This document shows positions 7,083-9,762 of a stretch of 9,762 bases of DNA, one piece after another (the first letter of the stretch is position 1; each line of letters starts with the position of its first letter). The notes under the pieces are model-generated. The model was not told the origin of the DNA. It saw only the letters and a list, made by a program, of their open reading frames with translations, and did no database searches. The DNA is from an uncultured Actinomycetes bacterium (lineage in GTDB: Bacteria; Actinomycetota; Acidimicrobiia; Acidimicrobiales; Ilumatobacteraceae), in assembly GCA_903925985.1 (NCBI GenBank), contig CAIYHK010000029.1, positions 1 to 9,762 on the forward strand. Direction: 5' to 3'. Position numbers and translations under genes: made by a program.

Positions 7083-8182
7083 TGGCTCCTCAGCGTGAGT
7101 GGTTCGAGAAGGACTATTACGCAGTCCTTGGCGTGCCGCAGAACGCATCAGCGAAGGACATCACGAAGTCGTATCGAAAACTCGCGCGTCAATATCACCC
7201 GGATACCAATCCAAATAATGCGGCAGCTGAAGAGAAGTTCAAGGAAATATCAGCGGCCTACGACGTGCTCGGTGATGACGACAAGCGACGCGAGTATGAC
7301 GAAGTGCGGCGGATGGGACCGATGGCCGGCGGTTTTGGATCGGACGGATTTAGTTTCAACATGGGTGACGCCGGCAACGTGAGCGACCTTCTGGGGCAGA
7401 TGTTTGGCGGAGCGCGAGGAGGCCGCAGTGCAGGCCCGCAGCGTGGCCCCGACATGGAAACTGCGATGACCCTGTCATTCAGCGAGGCCGCACACGGAGT
7501 GCTGACCACAGTGCACTTAACCGGTGATGCGTCGTGCGAGGGCTGCAATGGGTCTGGTGCACGCACTGGAACAACCCCACGGCGTTGTGGGCAGTGCAAG
7601 GGACGAGGCGAAGTCGAAACCAACCAAGGATTCTTTTCGCGTGCAGTTCCGTGTCCGTCGTGCACAGGTCGCGGTGTGATTATCGACGATCCGTGTGTTG
7701 GCTGCCGCGGAACGGGAATCCAAAAGCGCGCCCGTGAAGTAAAGCTTCGTATTCCCGCAGGTGTTGTCGACGGACAGCGCATTCGACTGAAGGGACGCGG
7801 CGCCCCGGGCCGTAATGGTGGCCCAATGGGTGATCTGTTTGTCGAGTGTCGGGTAATGCCGCACAAGTTTTTTGAGCGTGATGGGAACAATCTCACGGTC
7901 AAAGTCCCGATCACGTTTGCTGAGGCGGCACTTGGTGCCGACATTCTCGTGCCGACTCTTGATGATGCGCCTGTCACGCTTCGACTCAAGCCAGGTACAC
8001 AATCCGGTTCACGGCATCGGGTCAAGAGTAAAGGAATCGAAACAGACAAGTCACAAGGTGACCTGATCGTCACGGTTGAAGTTCAAGTGCCAAAAACCTT
8101 GAGCGACGAAGAAAAAGAAATAGTTGAGCAATTAGCCAAGGCAACTAAGAGTTTGCCCCGGATTGATCTGTTTAGGGATTAG
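7082..8182 (+). CDS. dnaJ: Chaperone DnaJ (Hsp40, type I)
   Basis: J-domain co-chaperone that delivers substrates to DnaK and stimulates its ATPase. The 366 residues contain the J domain (about 10-75) with the HPD motif at 39-41, a Gly/Phe/Met-rich linker (about 80-120), and a zinc-binding region with all four CxxCxGxG repeats (starting C152, C169, C191, C205; eight cysteines, two zinc sites). Two C-terminal beta-barrel substrate domains follow, with [17 protein letters not shown] and [19 protein letters not shown]. The frame is open 16 codons farther upstream to 7034, but the ATG at 7082, overlapping the grpE stop as TGATG, gives [13 protein letters not shown], which matches the start of the mycobacterial DnaJ1 encoded beside hspR. 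Its stop overlaps the hspR ribosome site. Confidence 0.96.
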   Translation: MAPQREWFEKDYYAVLGVPQNASAKDITKSYRKLARQYHPDTNPNNAAAEEKFKEISAAYDVLGDDDKRREYDEVRRMGPMAGGFGSDGFSFNMGDAGNVSDLLGQMFGGARGGRSAGPQRGPDMETAMTLSFSEAAHGVLTTVHLTGDASCEGCNGSGARTGTTPRRCGQCKGRGEVETNQGFFSRAVPCPSCTGRGVIIDDPCVGCRGTGIQKRAREVKLRIPAGVVDGQRIRLKGRGAPGRNGGPMGDLFVECRVMPHKFFERDGNNLTVKVPITFAEAALGADILVPTLDDAPVTLRLKPGTQSGSRHRVKSKGIETDKSQGDLIVTVEVQVPKTLSDEEKEIVEQLAKATKSLPRIDLFRD

Positions 8183-8186
8183 GAGG
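8181..8186 (+). promoter_or_regulatory. Ribosome binding site that sets the hspR start
   Basis: A perfect AGGAGG overlaps the last two bases of the dnaJ stop codon. It is 2 bases from a GTG at 8189 and 5 bases from the ATG at 8192; the longer spacing is workable, so the ATG is preferred as the hspR start. This is the strongest ribosome site seen inside the operon. Confidence 0.8.
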
Positions 8187-8191
8187 TTGTG

Positions 8192-8575
8192 ATGAGTGCG
8201 CCACGTTCTATCTATGTGATTTCAGTTGCCGCTGAACTTGCGGGCATGCATCCACAGACACTGCGAATCTATGAGCGTCGTGGGCTACTGAATCCTGCAC
8301 GCACAGCCGGTGGTAATCGTCGGTACACCGACGAAGACATCGCACGCCTGCGTCGGATTGCTGAACTCGCAACATCTGGCATGAATCTCGAAGGCATTCG
8401 GCATGTGATGGCCCTCGAAGAGGAAGTTGTACGGCTACGTGCCGAAGTTGAGTCACTACGGCACACGATTGACTCCGCTGTTACCGAAGCCGAGCGGCGT
8501 TCAAAGCGGGAGATTGTTCCGCTGCGTCAAGCAGTTGCGATCTTTGGCCACAAGCCATCAATTTTTGACAAGTGA
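8192..8575 (+). CDS. hspR: Heat-shock repressor HspR (MerR family)
   Basis: Transcriptional repressor of actinobacterial chaperone genes, binding HAIR inverted repeats. The 127 residues begin with a MerR-type winged helix-turn-helix: YVISVAAELAGMHPQTLRIYERRGLL (about 8-33, recognition helix around 20-30) and the wing TAGGNRRYTDEDIARLR (38-54). A coiled-coil dimerisation helix rich in Glu/Val/Leu follows (about 72-102), then a short C-terminal tail. The block SVAAELAGMHPQTLR is nearly identical to mycobacterial HspR and separates it from other MerR proteins; no cysteine metal-sensing motif is present. It is fourth in the dnaK operon, which carries a HAIR-like site in front, giving a feedback loop. 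In Streptomyces, DnaK is a co-repressor, so titration of DnaK by unfolded proteins would induce the operon; extension to this organism is inference. Confidence 0.95.
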   Translation: MSAPRSIYVISVAAELAGMHPQTLRIYERRGLLNPARTAGGNRRYTDEDIARLRRIAELATSGMNLEGIRHVMALEEEVVRLRAEVESLRHTIDSAVTEAERRSKREIVPLRQAVAIFGHKPSIFDK

Positions 8576-8598
8576 TCCAGGCGCGATAGGAGCACAAA

Positions 8599-9762
8599 AT
8601 GGCAATAGACCCAACCAAATGGACAACAAAGACCCAAGAAGCGATCAATGTCGCTGCTGATTCAGCTCGTGGTCGAAACAATCCAGAACTCACCCCAGAA
8701 CACTTGCTGGCAGCACTACTTGGGCAACAGGGCACAATCGTGCCAGCGATCCTTGCCAAGGCCGGCGCCGACGCGAATGCACTGGTTGCTGAAACCGATG
8801 GGAAAATTCACGCACTCCCCCAGGCTGTTGGTGGACGCAATCCAGAGATGAGTCGTGACTTCTCGCGGCTGATCGATGCCGCCGATGTCCATCGCGCCAA
8901 CCTGCGGGATGACTTTTTGTCGGTCGAGCACTTGATGCTTGCTCTAAGTGACCGCATTGGTCTCGCCGAAGAAGTCCTGTTGCAAGCGCTCAAAGATGTG
9001 CGGGGTTCACATCGTGTCACCACACAAAATCCGGAGGACCAATTCCAAGCACTGGAAAAATATGGTCAAGATCTCACCGCTCGGGCACGGGCAGGCAAGA
9101 TCGATCCAGTCATTGGTCGTGATGAGGAAATTCGGCGAGTTATTCAGGTCCTCTCGCGTCGCTCTAAAAACAACCCCGTGTTAATTGGCGAACCCGGTGT
9201 AGGTAAGACCGCGATTGTTGAAGGGCTTGCGCGTCGTATTGCAGATGGTGATGTGCCTGAAGGGCTCAAAGACAAGCGTTTGGTTTCATTGGACATCGGG
9301 TCGATGCTTGCTGGCGCAAAATACCGTGGCGAGTTCGAAGAACGTCTGAAAGCAGTTCTTAAAGAGATCACTGATGCCGAAGGTGAAGTGATCACATTCG
9401 TGGACGAGTTGCACACGATTGTTGGAGCTGGTGCCGCCGAAGGGGCGATGGATGCCGGGAACATGATCAAGCCGATGCTTGCACGTGGCGAGTTACACAT
9501 GGTGGGAGCCACCACACTTGATGAATACCGCAAGCACATCGAGAAGGATCCTGCACTTGAACGCCGTTTTCAGCAGGTCTATGTCGGCGAGCCAACAGTT
9601 GAGGACACGATTGCGATCCTGCGTGGATTGAAAGAGCGTTACGAAGTTCACCACGGTGTGCGTATTCAAGACTCAGCGCTTGTTAGTGCGGCGGTCCTTT
9701 CTAACCGCTACCTGACTAATCGCTTTCTTCCAGACAAAGCAATTGACCTTGTTGATGAAGCA
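8599..9762 (+). CDS. clpB: Disaggregase ClpB (Hsp100), 3' truncated by window
   Basis: Hexameric AAA+ protein that pulls polypeptides out of aggregates together with DnaK/DnaJ/GrpE. The 388 visible residues run open to the window end; the family is usually about 860 residues. Seen are the double Clp-N domain (about 5-145, with [11 protein letters not shown] and [10 protein letters not shown]), the first AAA+ module with Walker A GEPGVGKT (197-204), the pore loop [11 protein letters not shown] (Y242), Walker B ending in D269/E270, the sensor-like [11 protein letters not shown], and the arginine-finger region LERRFQQ (R322/R323). The second AAA+ module and the middle coiled coil lie beyond the edge, so ClpC is not strictly excluded, but the N-terminal sequence [15 protein letters not shown] and the chaperone context favour ClpB. 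AGGAG (8588-8592) precedes the ATG. The gap after hspR is 23 bases with no promoter or HAIR visible, so it should be in the dnaK operon. Confidence 0.94.
   Translation, partial: MAIDPTKWTTKTQEAINVAADSARGRNNPELTPEHLLAALLGQQGTIVPAILAKAGADANALVAETDGKIHALPQAVGGRNPEMSRDFSRLIDAADVHRANLRDDFLSVEHLMLALSDRIGLAEEVLLQALKDVRGSHRVTTQNPEDQFQALEKYGQDLTARARAGKIDPVIGRDEEIRRVIQVLSRRSKNNPVLIGEPGVGKTAIVEGLARRIADGDVPEGLKDKRLVSLDIGSMLAGAKYRGEFEERLKAVLKEITDAEGEVITFVDELHTIVGAGAAEGAMDAGNMIKPMLARGELHMVGATTLDEYRKHIEKDPALERRFQQVYVGEPTVEDTIAILRGLKERYEVHHGVRIQDSALVSAAVLSNRYLTNRFLPDKAIDLVDEA

Noticed and set aside
7258..8073. 271-codon minus-strand open frame (and a 161-codon one at 7517-8002)
   Set aside because: Both are antisense shadows of dnaJ; their translations are low-complexity Arg/Pro/Ser-rich or otherwise featureless, while dnaJ has every family motif.
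8189..8191. GTG start for hspR
   Set aside because: Only 2 bases from AGGAGG; the next codon, ATG at 8192, has better spacing.

Overview
The window reads as a chromosomal housekeeping segment of an actinobacterium with moderate GC (a little over half by eye). The evidence is the HspR-type control of dnaK, with hspR as the fourth gene of the operon; a DnaK lacking the ATPase-domain insertion found in Gram-negative DnaK; a mycobacterial-type dCTP deaminase; and a close relative of the mycobacterial membrane Fe-S protein EtfD (Rv0338c). From memory, the dcd, etfD and dnaK homologues also lie within one chromosomal neighbourhood in Mycobacterium tuberculosis, so this may be an old actinobacterial gene cluster. 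The moderate GC and modest codon bias would fit an aquatic lineage such as Acidimicrobiia, but that is a guess.

Left part (1-3763): the 3' part of dcd (+) converges on a minus-strand block. In transcription order that block is gpmA (phosphoglycerate mutase), a stand-alone cyclic-nucleotide-binding protein, an EtfD-like membrane Fe-S oxidoreductase, and a small VOC/glyoxalase-fold protein whose start overlaps the etfD stop as ATGA. The genes are 41 and 66 bases apart and then overlap by 4 bases, so they may be one or two transcription units.

Middle (4552-4734): a divergent regulatory region between gpmA (-) and dnaK (+). It contains a perfect 19-bp inverted repeat with a 5-nt spacer (4588-4630), a plausible SigA-type dnaK promoter (4635-4663), and a HAIR-like HspR operator (4662-4682) overlapping the -10 element and predicted start of transcription.

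Right part (4735-9762): a tightly packed chaperone operon, dnaK-grpE-dnaJ-hspR-clpB, with clpB cut by the window end. It encodes the Hsp70 machine (DnaK, its nucleotide exchange factor GrpE, its J-domain partner DnaJ), the HspR repressor that should shut the operon off through HAIR, and the ClpB disaggregase that works with DnaK.

No mobile element, CRISPR array, tRNA or rRNA was seen, and no gene-free stretch exceeds 300 bases. No exotic system is evident. The least explained element is the perfect inverted repeat between gpmA and dnaK.
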